Assembly: GCF_000379925.1 (NCBI RefSeq) | Contig: NZ_KB904283.1 | Span: 1 to 57,920, forward strand | Reading direction: 5' to 3' | DNA from: Porphyromonas levii DSM 23370 | Lineage (GTDB): Bacteria > Bacteroidota > Bacteroidia > Bacteroidales > Porphyromonadaceae | Length of the DNA stretch: 57,920 nucleotides | In this document: positions 56,006 through 57,920 of the stretch, one piece after another | How positions within the stretch are numbered: the first letter of the stretch is position 1 | Layout of the letters: every line of letters begins with the position of its first letter | The notes under the pieces: generated by a model | What the model was told of the DNA's origin: nothing | Databases searched by the model: none | Seen by the model: the letters and a program-made list of their open reading frames with translations, nothing else | Program-made: the position numbers and the translations under genes

Positions 56006-56037
56006 CAAAGGTACCAAAAAACTATTGTAGAGCCAAA
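56006..56037 (-). promoter_or_regulatory. Consensus promoter of rplU
   Basis: TTTG (56034-56037), a 20-bp spacer, then TACCTTTG (56006-56013) on the minus strand, about 85 bp before the rplU ATG. Confidence 0.75.
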
Positions 56038-56048
56038 TATTTATCGCT

Positions 56049-56072
56049 CGTAGATTCAAGCGTAGATTCAAG
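56049..56072. repeat. Tandem 12-bp duplication
   Basis: CGTAGATTCAAG occurs twice in direct succession at the boundary between the rplU promoter and the mobile-looking region. Confidence 0.6.
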
Positions 56073-56196
56073 AACCAAGTGCAATTTACTTCAAATGTTT
56101 TTTAAGCTAATAATGGAGTATTAAACAATATCTTTTCTCTTGGTCTTTTGTTTAGTTTGTACTGATACTTCTTTAGGAGGGGTGGCTAATTATCCA

Positions 56197-57696
56197 ATGG
56201 TTCTGTATGGCAACAAACTCATCAAGAAGATTAAGAAACACGGCTATTCTATTCTTGACCTTCTGAACCTTCCAAAGTCTCTTGCCTATCCGATAGCCGT
56301 ATTCGATACTGAAGGAGATGGTTCTCGTATTGCGCTTGCGGAAATCAAAGATCACAAGGGGAATAACTTTGTCGTTAGCGTAAGATATGGGAATGGGACA
56401 CAGGCAGAGGTGAATGTGATCACGTCAGTGTACGGTAAATTGTTTGAGAGTGTGGTTAGATGGTTAAGGAAAGGGTATCTGACTTATGCAGACAAAAAGA
56501 AAGCCCTCGCATATCTATCCGGCACTCCCGCTCCGATTGCGGGCGCCTTGACAGAAGCGGAGCTTTCTCACGCCACAAAGGTAGTAAAAGATTTCCAAAA
56601 CCAAAAAATAGTGGAGGACAATGACATCCGATACAGAGAGTTCGAAGCAGTCAACAACCAGTTCAATACCGAGCTACAGCAACAGATAGAAGGCACACTC
56701 CCAAAGGGTCATATCTACAAGCTAGGTATCCCAAATCATATCCTCAGGAGTGCAGGTATACCTATGCTACCTATCGAGATGAGCGCTAGTGGAGCATCTG
56801 CAAAGAGCAAGCAAGATAACCATCCATTCAATTTGGAGTTGTTAAGAGACCTCCCTAGGCTCCTCAATAATCCTTTGGCTATCTTCTCTTACGGAGATAA
56901 GACAAAGGCTCAGAATATCATCGTAGAAGCTCAATATGACGGGAAAGAGCTCTTAGTCGGATTGCACTTGAGCAAGCAGAAAGGATATATCGAGGTCAAT
57001 GATGTAAGAGGTTTATTCCCTAAGGATACCTATCAATGGTTGAACTGGATAGCTCAAGGAAAAGCTATCTACCTAGACAAAGAAAGCATCCAAGAAAAGA
57101 TGAACCAACGGCGAATCAATCTCGCTGAGGTGGCTCATCTAGACTTAGATGCCATCACAAAGATAGTAAAAGATTTCCAAAACCCAGCAGAACCATACGG
57201 AAAATTTCAGATCGGCGATAATACACAAACAAAAACGCTCGACGAGAAGCAGAGAAAAAATGGAAGTCAAGAAGTGATAACTCACGAGGACGATCTCAGA
57301 TATCGACTGAGCAAGAAAGATAGAAGCGTAGTAGAGGGGTGGCTAAGAAAGAGAAACGACCTCACAGAAGAGGAAATAGCAGCATTCATAGAATACACCA
57401 CACCATTTGATAATAAGACCGCTCTAGCTATGGGGCGGTGGTTCGCAAATGGTACAATACGACTACCTGAAGACCAAGAGAAGGTAATACAGGCAATTAA
57501 GGTGTCAGAAATAGCAAAGGTAGACCCATTGAGGTATAGTAGCCCTATGCAGCTCATCAACACCCATAGCGATAAATACTCTCCAAAAACTAGACAGCTC
57601 AAAAAGGCCTCATCCGATATTCTGGGTGATGGCGGTTACCGTGATCCCTTGAGACTCCTGCGTCAGCTTGTATACACCAACCATCTTGCGGGATGA
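56197..57696 (+). pseudogene. Truncated MuF-C-type polyvalent protein
   Basis: About 499 residues, no known catalytic motif. Two partial copies of the phage MuF C-terminal-like domain are seen: residues ~1-120 (LIKKIKKHGYSILDLLNLPKSLAYPIAVFDTE) and ~170-310 (HIYKLGIPNHILRSAGIPMLPIEMSAS... EVNDVRGLFPKD). A KVVKDFQN motif follows each. The rest resembles a linker and the IAKVDPLRYSSPMQLI segment of mobile-element polyvalent proteins. Such proteins usually have over 1000 residues, so this is an internal fragment. The first copy lacks its opening. Alternative starts: GTG 56182, TTG 56140; the upstream frame closes at 56122-56124. Confidence 0.65.
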
Positions 57697-57708
57697 AATC
57701 CGCAAGAT
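57683..57708 (+). terminator. Hairpin after the polyvalent fragment
   Basis: ATCTTGC/GCAAGAT arms with an inner GGAT/ATCC pairing; little T-tract on the plus strand. Possible terminator or junction relic. Confidence 0.4.
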
Positions 57709-57804
57709 ATGGGCGACGGGGTTATTTTTCTCTTTGAAAATTTGAAAGAAAACTGGAAATCCATTATAATTGAGCGAATTATCCACTAAACGCTTAATTA
57801 CACA

Positions 57805-57920
57805 ATGGATACCAGTTTTCTACGACATGTATATGGGCTTCTTGGAGTCAAATGTACTGCTACACACTACAAAACTAACAAAATAGTTTTAGATATAGAG
57901 TATTCTAAAACGAAAAAGAG
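57805..57920 (+). mobile_element. ISL3-like insertion sequence, 5' part of transposase
   Basis: An ATG at 57805 opens a frame (MDTSFLRHVYGLLGVKC...) that runs off the window. The MDTSFLxH start fits ISL3-family transposases of Bacteroidota, which continue into a zinc ribbon not visible here. The element's left end probably lies near 57717-57745, but I cannot fix it without the right end. Confidence 0.55.

Overview
The window is a Bacteroidota (order Bacteroidales) chromosome segment with mid-range GC by eye. Three things support this. Most genes are preceded by the Bacteroidota sigma-ABfr promoter (TTTG or TTG, about 19-21 bp, then TAnnTTTG). The rpmB-rpmG-DUF4295 trio is present. Lineage-typical families are present (LptE, DUF3078, OmpP1/FadL-like, DUF349, degenerate PafA-like, Lnb/DUF4105). 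Gene content suggests a Porphyromonas-like genus, but that is inference. Almost the whole window is core chromosome; only the last ~1.8 kb looks mobile.

Layout. 1-432: intergenic, with a terminator and a possible small RNA. 433-4926: lipid-type ABC exporter, small beta-barrel protein, MsrA-MsrB fusion (-), DUF4126 membrane protein. 5016-9418 (-): DegP/HtrA protease, YgiQ radical SAM protein, ribosomal L28-L33-DUF4295. 9521-12435 (-): sigma-54 activator, LptE, hypothetical protein and SecG. 12546-12618: tRNA-Lys(TTT). 12865-17153 (-): NAD-dependent epimerase and Tricorn-like protease. 17543-20606 (+): DUF349 coiled-coil protein and an uncharacterised ATP-grasp-like protein. 20680-25016 (-): Tyr/Gly-rich secreted protein with an OmpP1/FadL-type porin, then a uracil permease. 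25105-31080 (-): amidase, RIC-like hemerythrin, LuxR-type regulator, HemW, nitroreductase, DUF2520, KdsC-like phosphatase and Maf, tightly packed. 31245-32444 (-): methionine gamma-lyase. 33088-39909 (+): SIMPL protein, LigA, DnaE, thioredoxin. 40008-50927 (-): a possible 11-kb transcription unit of DUF3078 protein, rRNA methyltransferase, Lnb-like protein, inactive-looking PafA relative, SecA, YicC and a guanylate kinase-NadD fusion. 51320-55921 (-): L21-L27-NlpC/P60-helicase-HAD-SpoU methyltransferase-peptidylprolyl isomerase. 56197-57920 (+): truncated MuF-C-type polyvalent protein and the start of an ISL3-like insertion sequence.

Much of the window serves the cell envelope and information processing: LPS export (LptE, KdsC), protein export (SecA, SecG), lipoprotein maturation (Lnb-like), periplasmic quality control (DegP, isomerase, Tricorn-like protease) and wall remodelling (amidase, NlpC/P60).

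The most unusual signals are: three separate intergenic arrays of 22-nt tandem palindromic units whose symmetry is better kept than their sequence; a start-less in-frame fusion of guanylate kinase to NadD; a PafA-like protein that has lost its recognisable metal ligands; an RIC-like di-iron protein without the usual Cys-Cys, paired with a LuxR regulator lacking the phospho-acceptor Asp; and a sigma-54 activator with an altered GAFTGA loop.
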